Below are positions 33,801 through 45,546 of a stretch of DNA of 64,000 nt, piece by piece (position 1 is the first letter of the stretch; each line of letters opens with the position of its first letter). The notes beneath the pieces were generated by a model. It was not told where the DNA came from, did no database searches, and was given only the letters and a program-made list of their open reading frames with translations. The stretch is from Thinopyrum elongatum (Eukaryota > Streptophyta > Magnoliopsida > Poales > Poaceae), in assembly GCA_011799875.1 (NCBI GenBank), contig CM022298.1, positions 722,528,974 through 722,592,973 of the forward strand, in the 5' to 3' direction. A program made the position numbers and the translations under genes.

Positions 33801-34281
33801 TCAAGAAATTCACTCGTAGCAATTGGTTCCTTAATAATATTGATAAAATTGGGGTGAACACTTATCATCATAAGATCTCTGTTTTCTTTATTAGAAGATT
33901 CACCCTTAGTTTTAGGAACATAAATAAACTTGGTAGTTTTAGTAGGAGGAAGTTTTGGAGTAGTTTTGACAGCGGCAAAAGCGGAACCCAAGTTAGTAAT
34001 AATATCTTCTAATTTATCAATTAAGAACCTCGTTTTTTGGGGTATCAACTATGATAGAGGAGCTAGCCACGATATCAAAACAAGCAATCTAGCCCACGAG
34101 CAAACAAAAAGCAAACGAAAAGAAGAACGGAAGAAGCGCGAATAAATAAAAGGCAAATCTTTTTGTGTTTTTCTGAAATCATTTTCGAAGTGGGGTAGAG
34201 GAAAACGAGAGGAAAATGGAGAATAATGTAATGCAAGAGATGAGTGTTTATGATGGGTACTTGGTAGGCTTGATGTAGAAC
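30871..34281 (-). mobile_element. Internal region of the Athila-like element, copy 3
   Basis: It has the same content as 2016-5426: mostly non-coding, one short ORF, no gag-pol. Confidence 0.65.
33701..34048 (-). CDS. Small ORF of unknown function in the Athila-like element, copy 3
   Basis: It is identical in length and sequence to the ORF at 4846-5193 (115 codons). Its start lies about 235 bp from the primer site. No known domain. Confidence 0.45.
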   Translation of the reverse strand: MIPQKTRFLIDKLEDIITNLGSAFAAVKTTPKLPPTKTTKFIYVPKTKGESSNKENRDLMMISVHPNFINIIKEPIATSEFLDFLPWSVIIDKTIESPRVYKCAIEEVHTKDDNI

Positions 34282-34282
34282 C

Positions 34283-34299
34283 TCCCCGGCAACGGCGCC
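34283..34299 (-). other. tRNA-Asp primer-binding site, copy 3
   Basis: It has a 17-base match to the tRNA-Asp 3' end, 12 bp from the LTR. Confidence 0.85.
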
Positions 34300-34311
34300 G
34301 GAAATTCTTCC

Positions 34312-35844
34312 TGCTACTTCTTGAGCTTGCGTTGGTTTTTCCCTTGAAGAGGAAAGGGTGATGCAGCAAAGTAGAGATAAGTATTTCCCTCAATTTGAGA
34401 ACCAAGGTATCAATCCAGTAGGAGGTACAAGCAAGTCTTCAATCTATGCACCTATACAAACAATCAAACACTTGCACCCAACGCGATAAAGGGGTTGTCA
34501 ATCCCTTCACGGTCACGTGCAAAGATGAGATCTGATAGAGATAGATATAAAAGATTACTAAAACAAAAAACAAAGTAAAAACAAATAAATTGCAGCAAGG
34601 TATTTTTGGGTTTTTTGGTTTATAGATTTGAAAATATATGATGGAAAATAGACCCGGAGGCCATAGGGTTCACTAGAGCTTCTCTCTTGAAAGAAAACAT
34701 ACGGTGGGTGAACAAATTATTGTCGAGCAATTGATAGAATCCAAGGCAATGATTATGAATATAGGCATCATGTCCGTGTCAAGTAGACCGACTCCTGCCT
34801 GCATCTACTACTATTACTCCACACATCGACCGCTATCCAGCATGCATCTAGAGTATTAAGTTCAAGAGAACAGAGTAACGCATTAAGTAAGATGACATGA
34901 TGTAGAGGGATAAACTCAAGCAATATGATGAAAACCCCATCTTTTTACCCTTGATGGCAACAATACAGTACATGCCTTACTACCCCTACTATGTCACTGG
35001 GTGAGGACACCGCAAGATTGAACCCAAAACTAAACACCTCTCCCATTGCAAGAAAAACCAATCTAGTTGGCCAAACCAAACCGATAATTCGAAGAGAAAT
35101 ACGAAGATATTCAATCATGCATAAAAGAGTTCAGAAAAGACTCAAATAATATTCATAGATAATCTGGTCATAAATCCATAATTCATCGGATCTCGACAAA
35201 CACACCGCAAAAGAATATTACATCGGATAGAACTCCAAGAACATCGAGGAGAACATTGTATTGAAGATCAAAGAGAGACAAGAATACATCTAGCTACTAG
35301 GTATGGACCCGTAGGTCTGTGGTAAACTACTCACGCTTCATCGGAAGGGCAATAGAGTTGATTTAGATGCCCTCCGTGATCGAATCCCCCTTCGGCAAAT
35401 CGCCGAAAAAGGCCCCAAGATGGAATCTCATGCTTTTGGTGGACGCTTATGTTGGTTTGGGAATATTTGAGAATTTATAGGCCAAAGATTAAGGTTGGAG
35501 TAGTCTCGGGGGGCCCACAAGCCAGGGGCGCCCCCCCTACGGCGTGCCCCTGAGGCTTGTCGCCGCCTCGGGATTCTTCTTACTTCATCTTCAAGTCCTA
35601 CGGGTGTCTTCTGGTTCAAGAAAAATCATCGCGAAAGTTTTATTCAGTTTGGACTCCGTTTGATATTCCTTTTCTGTAAAACTCAAAAACAAGGAAAAAA
35701 ACAGAAACTCGCAATGGGCTCTAGGTTAATAAGTTAGTCCCAAAAATAAGATAAAATAGCATATTAATGCATATAAAACATCCAAAATAGATAATATAAT
35801 AGCATGGAACAATAAAAAATTATAGATATATTGGAGACGTATCA
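34312..35844 (-). mobile_element. 5' LTR of the Athila-like element, copy 3
   Basis: It is 1533 bp with TGATACGTCTCC at 35844 and GTAGCA at 34312 (minus strand), and a putative TATA box at 35473-35480. It is the same as 5457-6989. Confidence 0.8.
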
Positions 35845-37140
35845 CTACCTGATCCCTCTCTCTGATCAGACATTCATGTGATATGAATTTTCAGATAGTT
35901 CCATTGTTATTGTTTGCATGAAGATATCTTGGGTCACATTAGATAGGGAATGGTCAGCAGAACCTATACAAAGATAACGGCAAGACATGAAAGTCAAAAT
36001 TCACAGACATACCTCTACTTGCAGCAGTCTGCTAGATCACACAATGGCATGGATCACTAGTTCCAATATCTTACACTGAAATGATGTTCCACAGCACACA
36101 ACACATAGTGAACAGTTCATCCAGCTATAAAAAGCAAGCAAATAAAACTATTTTTAACTGCCTATCTAACAAAGAGCAAGATTTTGCACTGCCATCCAGC
36201 CAATACTTGCCCATCCCATCTATCAAACAACTACCTTTGCCTAGCTGAAGCTTAACAACAAGATATTGCACATCCATCCAGCCAAGACTTGCCACGCCCA
36301 ACTATCAAAGAACTATCTTTGCCTGGCTAAATCTTAACAGCAAGATATTGCCCTCCCATCCAGCCAAGACTTGCCCCCCAGTCAATTAAACAACTACCTT
36401 TTCCCAACGGTTGCTTCACTCAAGCTTCGGCATCCTTCCATAAAAAAATTACATCAATTGTAAATATATACATATATGTGAACACAGATTAAAAGAAACA
36501 ATAATTACTCAAAAAAGATAGACTTACGGAAGGAAAGATTTCTTGTAAGCATAATGTCGCACGAGAGCCATCCGACACTTCTCTGAATCATGAGAAAGGA
36601 TATACAAGGCCTTGCCCACCAAAACTTCAAGGCACCAATTGTTCAATGGTCCTTTAAATTTAAGCAAAGGATTATATTTCATATATTTCTTAGCTTTCGC
36701 TTTGAAAGTGGCGAACATATCAATAAAACTGGGGTCATGCGAATAAGCTTCCGCCAAGCCATACTCAAACTCCTAAATGGCCAACCAAAAGTGTATACCG
36801 AAATATGATACATCCCCCAATCTAGAATAAGATCCAACGTCAAGTGAGTAAGCAATGTAGTCTTCTTCATCTTGTTTTCAACCCTGTTAAATGTAAGTTT
36901 CATTCCGAAGAAGAATCTACTCGCTTCACATTTAACTAGTGTTGAATATTTTAATTTAATTTTACAATCATTTCAACGGTATAAATTCCGAACAGATGAA
37001 CTTTTACAGTGGCATATCATGATTACTTACAACACTCACAAAACACTTGATTTACATTTGTGTAAAAATAACAAACCATACATGAGACAAGTGCATGGAT
37101 GGGGGCGCAAAGCGTGAAACGGAAATAAAAGAGGTGGAAG
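35845..37140. other. Flank right of the Athila LTR, unit 3
   Basis: It carries the 82-bp tandem array at 36176-36421 and the exon-like ORF at 36528-36772. Positions 36087-36900 are related to 53050-53840. Confidence 0.6.
36528..36772 (-). CDS. Exon-like ORF of an unknown host gene
   Basis: On the minus strand the frame opens after TTTAG with EFEYGLAEAYSHDPSFIDMF, continues with KAKAKKYMKYNPLLKFKGPL and a segment with VLVGKALYILSHDSEKC, and ends YAYKKSFLP at a CC|GTAAGT donor (36522-36527). It is about 81 codons, soluble and Lys-rich. A divergent copy at 53460-53697 keeps NPLLKFKGP-like residues but has stops and a GC-type donor (GCAAGT). Conserved splice signals and amino-acid similarity between diverged copies suggest it was once coding. 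I do not recognise the family. Upstream in the same direction, a KMKKTTLLTHLTLDLILDWG-like frame at about 36790-36900 may be the preceding coding part. Confidence 0.45.
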
Positions 37141-38300
37141 TACATAAGAAATGTATGGATAATTTCATAGTTATACCAAACTTTTATACTTTCTAAGCTT
37201 TTTATCAACTTGAAATATGATTTATTATTTGTATTACTTATTTATCATAATTAACCAACTAAAATTTTGTTTTCTAGAAATATGATTTATTTATTATATA
37301 TAAGACATTATGACTTACAAATATTTATAAATCGACCAGTTAAGTATGAGAATAACAAAAGAAGCACAAATTGCAGCCCTATGTGAGATTAATCTATGAA
37401 ATGATTATAGTGTCTGTGCTTGTGCATATCTAGTATTGCCGAATGTCTTGATAAAGATCTCTAATGTGTAGGTCTAGCAAATATCTTGGCAATGGCTGAG
37501 TGCTAATAAATCCGTAAGTACAAGCAGAGAAATCCAGAGTAATGTGTTCATGAGTAGCTGATCATCCAATCATTTGTGTTTTTCAATTGATTTATGAGTA
37601 CTAGTAAATCCGTACGTTCCATGCACGTTCATATTAAGTAGTATAATAATTATTTGCAGATATTACATGCTCCCTCCGTCCCATAATATAAGAGCGTTTG
37701 TTAGAATAAGATATTATTTGTGTGTTAATTATGTGATTCGTGCTGTACATAAGAAATGTATGGATAATTTCATATTTATACCAAACTTTTATACTTTCTA
37801 AGCTTTTTTATCAACTTGAAATATGATATATTATTTGTTTACTTATTTATCATAATTAACCACCTAAAATTTTGTTTTCTGGAAATATGATTCATTTATT
37901 ATATATAAGACATTATCACTTACAAATATTTATAAATCGAATAGTTAAATATGAGAATAACAAAAGAAGCACAAATTGCAGCCCTATGTGGGATTAATCT
38001 ATGAAATGAGTATAGTGTCTGTGCTTGTGCATATATAGTATTGCCGAATGTTTTGATAAAGATCTCTAATGTGTATGTCTAGCAAATATCTTGGCAATGG
38101 CTTGTGTTTTGCAATTGATTTATGAGTGCTAGTAAATCCGTAAGTACAATCAGAGAAATCCAGAGTAATGTGTTCATGAGTAGCTGGTCGTTCAATTATT
38201 TGTGTTTTTCAATTGATTTATGAGTACTAATAAATCCGTACGTTCAATGCATGTATCAAGATATTACATGCTTTCTCCGTCCCATAATATAAGAGCGTTT
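37141..38300. repeat. Tandem duplication, period about 605-625 bp
   Basis: TACATAAGAAATGTATGG is at 37141 and 37746. The following 350 bp repeat with few changes, and the second half (AATCCAGAGTAATGTGTTCATGAG) repeats at an offset of about 625. Each unit ends near a Stowaway-like end. A third, diverged relative is at 54150-54530. Confidence 0.75.
37670..37705. mobile_element. Stowaway end fragment (first tandem unit)
   Basis: CTCCCTCCGTCCCATAATATAAGAGCG is the classical Stowaway terminus. No matching inverted end is seen nearby. The second unit has a mutated copy at 38269-38304. Confidence 0.6.
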
Positions 38301-38304
38301 GTTA

Positions 38305-38640
38305 GATTAAAATATTATTTATGTGTTAATTATGTGATTCTTGCTGGACTTGATACATGATATGAGATATTAACTGCACACTAACCGTGTTCTGTCATCA
38401 CCATTTGAGCAATCTGGATTGTTGGATTGAACAGATTTGATGGCCGAGATTTGTTGGATCTGCCCCTTCGCGTCTTTTTATATTGGTATAGATTATACTT
38501 AGCTCGATATTCATAGTCGGCTAATATGGTCATTTTTTTAGCCCTATGTGCTTACACATGTCTCCATAATTAGATCGAAAGGCTCTTATCATCATAGTTA
38601 TTTTCTAGGTCAGCTACGAAATACCAAACCATAGATTTAA
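38305..38640. other. Intergenic AT-rich DNA
   Basis: No ORF of note. Positions 38480-38740 are related to 54620-54840. Confidence 0.4.
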
Positions 38641-38662
38641 TTAACTAACTTGTCACAGTTAA

Positions 38663-38886
38663 TTATATTATAGAAAATTTTACGAGCTGAGCAACTGGAG
38701 AGAGGACTAGAAAAAATGAAGAAGATCCTCGAGGAAGGACGAGTCCAAGCTGCCTGCCCCCCTTTCCTTCGCCAAGTCTGGCAGCAACGCCACCTGGTGA
38801 GATGATACGGGGAAGGCCGAGTAGCGAGGTAGGGACACAGCGAGTCAGAAAGGAACCCATCACTGCATTGTCCTTGTTCGCCATGC
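38663..38886 (-). CDS. Possible first-exon ORF, unknown
   Basis: A minus-strand ATG at 38886 starts MANKDNAVMGSFLTRCVPTS, followed by a Leu/Gly-rich frame with LLGLPRIISPGGVAARLGE that ends after about 74 codons. Its GC content is higher than that of its surroundings. It lies on the same strand as, and downstream of, the exon-like pieces at 39770 and 40147. It could be an unrelated gene start, a captured fragment or chance. The evidence is weak. Confidence 0.25.
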
Positions 38887-39192
38887 TGCTCCGATGCTGG
38901 TGTGACGCTACAGCCAGTGCCAACACACACAAGAGGTGTTCAATGAAATGACGTGGAGAAGGGCTTGAGACAAAGCAGTGTTTCTCTCAAAAGGTCACTG
39001 TATTTGAACCATGCAAAGGGCTCTTTTTATATTAACTACTCATCGCTCAAAACGTATATTTATGTGGTGATGAAAGTTAATCCATTGAGAAAATAGATAT
39101 ACATACATAGTGCCTAATTAGGGTGCTGCTTGCTACAGATATTAAATATATCTCTAAAAATATACAACATACATCGTTTTAACTTTTAAATA

Positions 39193-39494
39193 CTTCCTCC
39201 TTTCTGGTTTATAGGGCTTAAATCTGAAATCTCATCAACATGAGTGGAGGAATGCATCTCGTAGTTTACAAAATTACTCAAACTTTAATAAGCATTAATT
39301 ACGGTGTATGCATGGATGACCACTAAATGAGTAGGAGTGGTTACATGCATTGGTTGGTTTCTTTTTTATCCTTGCATGCATCAATTTAATGCACCTTGGA
39401 ATGTGAACATGTGGTGGAAAGAAGTGAAAATATGACTTATAATATGGAAAAACCAAGAAAATGAGATGAGACCAATAAACCGGAAAGGAGGGAG
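39193..39494. mobile_element. 302-bp Stowaway-like MITE
   Basis: The left end is CTTCCTCCTTTCTGGTTTAT, and the right end is the inverse AATAAACCGGAAAGGAGGGAG. TA flanks both ends (39191-39192 and 39495-39496). Confidence 0.8.
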
Positions 39495-39770
39495 TAGCGC
39501 ACTATATGTTTAGAAGAGGTCTTGCGCTAAGGGAGTTTGATCGAAACACATGAACAACCATTTTAAATAGTGCGTTATAGCTACGTTGTAGCATTTAGAG
39601 AGATCTACCGATAAGAGGCGTAACCCGCTATTTAAAACTATGGCAACATAGCATGCAAGCTCTACTTCTAGTGGCCGCTGCATAATATATATGGGGACAG
39701 ATCACTAGATCCAACATCTAAACTCATCGTGTCTTCCTATCAATCTTACAACCCATCTACTCACTTCACA
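39495..39770. other. Intergenic, no feature seen
   Basis: AT-rich sequence without a supported ORF or repeat. Confidence 0.4.
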
Positions 39771-39774
39771 AAGC

Positions 39775-40030
39775 GTGAAAAGTATGGTATCCTTGAGGAG
39801 GCAACCAAGGGGATCGTGTTCAGGTTTTTTAATAGGTCGAAAATGACGGAAATGATTGCACGCCTTATCTAGAACGCCATCATGAATCTAAATTGAGGGT
39901 CTGTTTTCACACAAAAAGTGGTAGAGAAGACATAAGGTTTTGTTGATAAGTTGAACAGTTGTTGTTTTTTCACACAAAAGGAAGGCATTGCTGTTTTTAA
40001 GGCATAATAATTCAAAAACATTAAGGCATG
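39775..40030 (-). pseudogene. Exon-like piece shared with 53855-54120
   Basis: The minus strand reads RRAIISVIFDLLKNLNTIPL and then VASSRIPYFSRFVK after an in-frame TAG. The diverged copy at 53855-54120 has the same TAG and a similar HAIISIIFDFLK. The shared stop means either that the coding frame begins after it or that both copies descend from a pseudogene. Confidence 0.35.
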
Positions 40031-40146
40031 ACATTTTTTACACATACGAGTAGCTAAAAAGCATGTAAAAGATGATTGTATTACGTAAAGAAAAAGGAAA
40101 TACAGAACGAGTTGAATTTTTGAGAACAACTTATCTTTCAACTTAC

Positions 40147-40340
40147 ATATTAAAGTAGGCAAGAGGTAATCCAGAACGAGATGACTTGAGGAAGAATTTC
40201 TTGGGAAGAATGCTAACATTCCCAAAAGCACAAAACAATTTCGTCAATATGTCATCATGAGGTTCGAGCACACGAAAACCCCAGTGATACAAGTTGTCAA
40301 GGCGAACTGGGCACTGATATACGGTCTCATCCTTCAACAT
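40147..40340 (-). CDS. Exon-like ORF of an unknown gene
   Basis: On the minus strand TATCGTTAAG precedes ATGTTGAAGGATGAG. The frame runs MLKDETVYQCPVRLDNLYHW, then GFRVLEPHDDILTKLFCAFG and a Lys/Ser-rich segment, and reaches an AT|GTAAGT donor at 40141-40146. It lies upstream, on the same strand, of the pieces at 39775 and 36528, so all may come from one multi-exon gene of unknown family. No counterpart was found at 53-55 kb. Confidence 0.4.
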
Positions 40341-40990
40341 CTTAACGATAAAAAAATCAGCTCCTATTTTGTGAAGATTTTTTTTTAACAGTCAGTTACG
40401 CCAACATTAACATAAGTTATGAACAGGTCAAATATTAAAGATTACTAAACAATGATATGACTTAATGTCCGTTTTCTTTTTACCTAATAATAAAACATCG
40501 ATCGCTTCTGCCCGCTTACCGTCGCGACATTTTTGCAAAAGTCCCTGTGTTTTTTTGGTAATTTGACCTGCAGTCCCAGCCCAACCGTCCAGGCCGTCTT
40601 CCGCAATCATCCTACGATGTGGGCCAATGAAGCTACGATATGGCCCAATGAAGAACGGCCTAGTGCAGTCAAGGGGAGGGAAAAAATAATTGCCAATTTG
40701 CTGACTTGAACTCACGGCCTCACATCATCATACAACTAATGTCGTGACCAACTGAGCTTACCTTGTGTTGTGTTATAAGGAAAGATTGATTCACCTATTA
40801 GTCCCATATCGCTCGCTTACATGCAATCCTGTCAACTTATATACGTCTTTTAATTTTCTGGGTGTCAAGGAGTTGTCTCATGAATCAATAAGAGGAAGGA
40901 AATAAGCTGCCATTCCGTTCCTTCTACATGATTCGAAAGAGAAACAAGAAAGGAAATAAGTCATCCGGAAGGAAACAGAAAATAAGGAAG
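40341..40990. other. Intergenic, low-confidence repeat sequence
   Basis: It contains CTTGAACTCACGGCCTCACA..CCAACTGAGCTTA (about 40706-40760), a phrase I associate with plant repeats. No gene supported. Confidence 0.3.
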
Positions 40991-41215
40991 GATTTCATGT
41001 GTGATAGAATATAAATGTAAGGAAGGAAAATATAAGGAGGAGAGCATGATTTCAGGTATGATAGAATATATATGTAAGGAAGGAAAATATAAGGAGAAGA
41101 GCAGGATTTCAGGTGTGATAGAATATATAAATGTAATGAAGGAAAATATAAGGAGTGGAGCAGGATTTCAGGTGTGATAGAATAAATGTAAGGAAGGAAA
41201 ATATGAAGCAGAATT
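40991..41215. repeat. Four tandem copies of a 57-59-bp repeat
   Basis: GATTTCAGGTGTGATAGAATA-type units start at 40991, 41048, 41105 and 41164, each followed by GGAAGGAAAATATAAGGAG. Confidence 0.85.
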
Positions 41216-42065
41216 GAATCTTACTGCTGAAATTAAAGAAGGAAGCATAATTGAATGGACGTGTCTACAGAGCGGCCGTTGGCTCGGTAGCAGTCCAGGG
41301 CAGCCTTCCATTTTTAGTATATTTTTGTCCTAATTAAATAGATTAGAAAATATTTTATCCCCCTAATAAGAAAAAGACAAAGACCATATCAAGTTTAAAC
41401 AAAATTGGAAAAGAACACATGCGAACAAAGTGTGAACGCATTTAATTTGGATTTAAAATTTTTAGAAAAGTCATAACTTTTGAACCGAACATCGAAATTA
41501 AGATCCGCTTTCGCCGTTGAAATCCTCGCGATGTGTTCTTCGAAACTAGATTCCACATGAGTATGTTTTGACAAACTTTTTTGTGTGCAATTTTGTCTTC
41601 ATTTTGTGCAACTACCCAGTTGTTGATGTGCAACTTTCTCTCTATCCATGCATAAGCATTTTTCATTGATGGCACCTCAACCCAAACTACCCACTAATAA
41701 ATGAGATGTGCAATTTCGTCTGTTGTCCCAGTCAACTTCTTAGTAGTCGGTGTGCAACTTTTTCCCTATACTACCAGAAACTGCACTTTTCCTTAGGGTG
41801 ACCTATTTTCCTGTGAGGCCCGAAGCATCTCACAGGAATAATAATTTTGCTGGCTGGCTTACTTAAGCCCCGAGGAAAATAGTTCATTTTACTGTAGGGT
41901 AGTTTTTAACACACAGGAAAATGAATTGTCCTGTGAGACTAGCCCACAGGAAAGTACTCAGGCCAGCCCATTTCGCGCAAAAATATTCGTGCGCGCACGA
42001 AGGCCCATGTGAATTTCTTTTTCCCTGTGTGCAGAGGCCCACGGGAGAAAACAAGGCGCTTCGAG

Positions 42066-42434
42066 ACAAATGGAAACCCTACGAGAAAGTTCCCCAATCC
42101 TCATCCCAGATCCCAGCCGCCACCCCACCCCCACCGTCCTTGTCCACAGCCGCCGCCCCCACCCCGCCGTCGATCTCGCCCACTGCGGCCGCCCCCACCC
42201 CGCCGTCGTCCTCGCCCACGGTAGCCGCACCACCCCGCCGTCGACCTCGCCCCCGGCCGACGCCCTCCTCCATATCCTTCTGAACCCAAGGCTGAGGTCG
42301 TTCCCGTCTATCTCCCCTGTGTGTGCGCGTACATCGTCGGCAAGCGTGAGGAGGGGTTGCCGTAATTGCTTCTTCGCCTTCCCCCATCTCACGTCCCATC
42401 GCCTCGCCACGTCTCTCACCTTGCCCCTCTCCAT
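42066..42434 (+). other. GC-rich captured exon-like segment in the CACTA
   Basis: A Pro/Ala-rich, CCGCC-repetitive segment begins near AAACCCTACGAG and ends at CTCCATG|GTAAACTCC, a possible 5' splice donor. Frames on both strands stay open only because of composition. It may be the first exon of a CACTA transposase or a captured gene piece. Confidence 0.35.
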
Positions 42435-42782
42435 GGTAAACTCCGGTCCTCCCCTCTCCCCTGCTCTTTAAATTTCTTTTATCCTTAATGTTCTTCCTTT
42501 GATAAATCTAAGCCGTGAATTTGCACATATCTTGCTAAATTTCGTGCTCTTATCTCTTCTATCTTGGTGGTTTTTTTGTAGATGCATTGCAGAACTATTT
42601 CTGGAGGCCGTCGGCGCCGCATTAGATGCCGGATGGTCTTCCCCTGCTCCGTTGTAAGTTAAAAAAACCCTGCTTTTTCAGTGGGGCTATATCCGTACAT
42701 CTAGCCGGAGCTGACATTCGGTCTTCTGTTTATTTCCGAGACGAGTTCCCAACAAATGCTCTTTGTTTATCGGAAACACTAA

Positions 42783-43645
42783 CGCCCACACGTGTGGCAA
42801 CATTGCAACTCGCCCACACGCCTGGATCACCGTCCAGTTAAGTTTGCACGAATCTTGACACACCGAGGCAATTTTCGTGTGCCACGTAGGACAAGGCCGG
42901 TGTGTGGGCGTTGGAGAGGTCGCCCACACGCCCTACAGCACGCGGTTGCCAGCTACGCTGTGTGGGCGAACTAGTTTCTGCCCACACAGCCACCACCTAG
43001 ACCACGCGCGTGTGGGCGAACTGCTTTTCGCCCACACGACAGTCGTACGAGTTGGATGGCAACTGCAGTTGCGCGTACATGGCAACTAGGTAAACACACA
43101 TGGCAACTATGATTCGTTTTGCTAGACGGCAACTGCAGTTACGCATACGTGGCAATCAGATAAACATACATGGCAACTGTGATTAACCACACGTGGCAAC
43201 TAGGTAAACACACATGGCAACTATTGTTTGACCATATGTGGCAAGTAGTTAATCACACACGATAACTATGGTTTGATTACACGAGGCAACTACCATAAAT
43301 TAGACATGACAACTATATTTAACCAAAACAGAGAGAGTTGTCATGCTTTTACAACCATATTTGCCATCCCGGATAACTACATCTGCCATCCCAGATGGCA
43401 ACTAAATCGTCATCCCGTGGGTACCTAATGTAGCTGCGCCAGGGCGCGTGGGCATATTTTGCTTCGTGCCACACATGCGGGGTGGGAATGAGTAGTACTT
43501 GTTGGGCGTGTGGCACAAAGTAGCTGCGCCCACACGTGTGGGCAATTCTACTGTTCGCTCACACACAGCCTGTGTGGGCTGCCCCTACTCATGCCACACA
43601 CGGTGTGTGGGCGAATGCTTATTATGCCACACGTGTGGTGGATAT
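42783..43645. repeat. Region rich in CCACACGTGTGG palindromes and GTGGCAACTA repeats
   Basis: TGTGGGCGAACT, CGCCCACACG and CACACGTGTGG recur at both edges in both orientations. The centre (about 43045-43300) has six or more copies of ACACATGGCAACTA-like units. It looks like a separate small element inserted in the CACTA. Its class is unknown to me. Confidence 0.6.
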
Positions 43646-45035
43646 CGGCGTCCTTGTTTATTGCCTTTTTGCATTCTTTTGCCGTGTATGTATTTATTTA
43701 TTTTTCATGTTGCAAGAAATGGCTTTGTTCTCTATGCTAGCTCAAAGTTTAGATGCTACTGCTAGGTGTGCTATTAGCAATCACATTGGTTATGTCACTG
43801 AAAAACTGAAAAGATTAATGTCACTGTAATTTTCATCCTTGCTAGGTGCTTCAGGATATGCAGTGTATGCATGTGAAGACGTGAAGATGTTGACTCTTTT
43901 TCCTTGCTAGCTGTTTCAGGATATGCAGTGTATGTACGTGAAGATGTACTCTTCTTTTTAGATCACTGATGCTATTTGTGCAGTACTGTTCGAGGCCCAA
44001 TTCAGAGTTATGTAATAGGCTGACTGCTTTCCCTTAGAGAGAAAAAAAAACTATCATTGGTTGTGTCCATCACCACGCACAACGGCGGCTGGCGTTCCTT
44101 TTTCTCTTGCCCTGCTCTTCGCTGGATCCAGCTCTCAAAGCAACATGCTAATTAATGGCTATTGCCGTTGGTCATGATTTTTTTCTGCTGATTTTTTCAT
44201 CTTCCTATGGATTTGTTTCTTCCTATAAATACTTCCCATCCCAGTGCCAGTGCGGGTAGATGCAGATTTATATCAATTTACAATTAGCCAAAGCAAAATC
44301 TAGGCTGATGGTTTAAGGTCTCAAAGAATTCATGTAGCTTTCAAATCCTTTCCTCTTTGGCCCTTGTACTGTCTATTGTTGGTTCTCCACTGAATCACTC
44401 GTCTTTTTTTACATGTACGATGTGTGCTTGTGCAGGTGCTGCTTTCAGGAGACAATGAGTCCGGAACAGATGAGTGAGAATCATAGCTGGATGGTTTCAT
44501 AGTTGGATTTCTACCAGTCAAACAGATTCAAGTCCTCTGGCTATTTTTCTGTAAGTATATTTCCTAATAAGCATCTCTGAATTGTCAAGTTGTGAAGAAA
44601 AAAGGATATCACATTGCTCGAGGCATGAAACCTAGTGCCAGATTATACAGTTTCATATATAGTTTTCTGGTTTTATTCATATATCATATGGTGTGTCCAC
44701 AAATGGCACTACTGCATGAGATGCATTAATTCTGAATAAGGACAGTGATAATATATGTGTCACAATGAGCTGAGGTTCCAACATATGTAGTCAGCAGTTG
44801 GATGAGTACTATTTTCTTCTTTGATTCCTATCAACATATCATCTATAGTCCTTGTTCCTATCAACATATCATCCATAGTCCTTGGTCCTTATTTGGTAAT
44901 GTAAGTAATAGTTTGCATGATGGTGCCATCCTCTGGCTATTGATCTGTGCTGCCTATGTATTTAAATTAGTGGCTGCTGCCAGGTAGTGTGTTGCTTATG
45001 TGGCTTTGTGCTGGCTGGCTATAATTATGTAGGTT
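43646..45035. other. CACTA interior, no gene recognised
   Basis: AT-rich sequence with short frames only. GCTTCAGGATATGCAGTGTATG recurs at about 43849 and 43913. Confidence 0.4.
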
Positions 45036-45171
45036 ATGCTGCTGATCATGAACCTAGGTAACATAGAAATGTGTGTATTTTGTCGTCATTGCTCTGTGCA
45101 ATGTGATGGATGAGGATAAGAGTGGTGTCATGTATATGTAGAACTGTTGTGGCTTTTGAGCAAAAGTCCAC
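45036..45171. repeat. Direct repeat, left copy, flanking a hAT-like fragment
   Basis: ATGCTGCTGATCATGAACCT to GCTTTTGAGCAA is repeated at 45801-45947 with moderate divergence. Confidence 0.7.
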
Positions 45172-45546
45172 GAAGCAAATTAGGCTATGACTCAAATAAT
45201 CATCACCAATTTTGTCACGCAAAGCATTCTTCAAAATATTCATAGCTGGAAAACCTATTTTGTCCACCATCAGTTTAGCAATCACCTATTTTGTCCAAGC
45301 TAGAAATCCTTCTATCATGGATTATATTATTTATGTAGAGACCAAGTTCATGTTCAAGAGTACCATATCTCTGTGGTTAAAATCATCAAGATAAAGCTTA
45401 TCTAATTCCAGCAACTTCTCCTTGTCAAAACAACAAAGTAAATCACTTGTGCTCAAAGCAGACCCGTTGGTGGCGGCAGCCCCTGTGTTGTGGTGTTGCC
45501 ATCTCTTTATTTCCTTATCAAATACTTCTCCATTATCTTGCTTCAT
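45046..45546 (-). pseudogene. C-terminal fragment of a hAT-like (zf-MYM/TTF-type) transposase-like protein
   Basis: The minus strand reads DLLCCFDKEKLLELDKLYLD and DFNHRDMVLLNMNLVST. After several stops it resumes with AMNILKNALRDKIGDDYLSH and SLICFVD. This order and the phrase LKNALRDKIGDDYLSHSLICFV match the hAT dimerisation region (usual form: K..LRNKMGD..MNDCLI.FIE) found in plant zf-MYM/DUF4371-type proteins. Stops and a missing N-terminal part show it is a dead fragment. It lies antisense inside the CACTA between two direct repeats. Confidence 0.65.

Larger units (their letters stand above)
30857..36709. repeat. Second clean copy of the 5853-bp block
   Basis: See 2002-7854. In this copy the left neighbour is the MULE and the right side continues naturally into 36710-37140 and beyond. 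Confidence 0.85.

Noticed and set aside
41958..42471. Pro/Arg-rich ORFs of up to 158 codons on both strands
   Set aside because: They are composition-driven frames in CCGCC-repetitive DNA of the CACTA. At most one could be an exon, and no domain supports a choice.
42783..43645. CRISPR-like array of short repeats
   Set aside because: Repeat units are irregular, occur in both orientations, and the genome is a plant.
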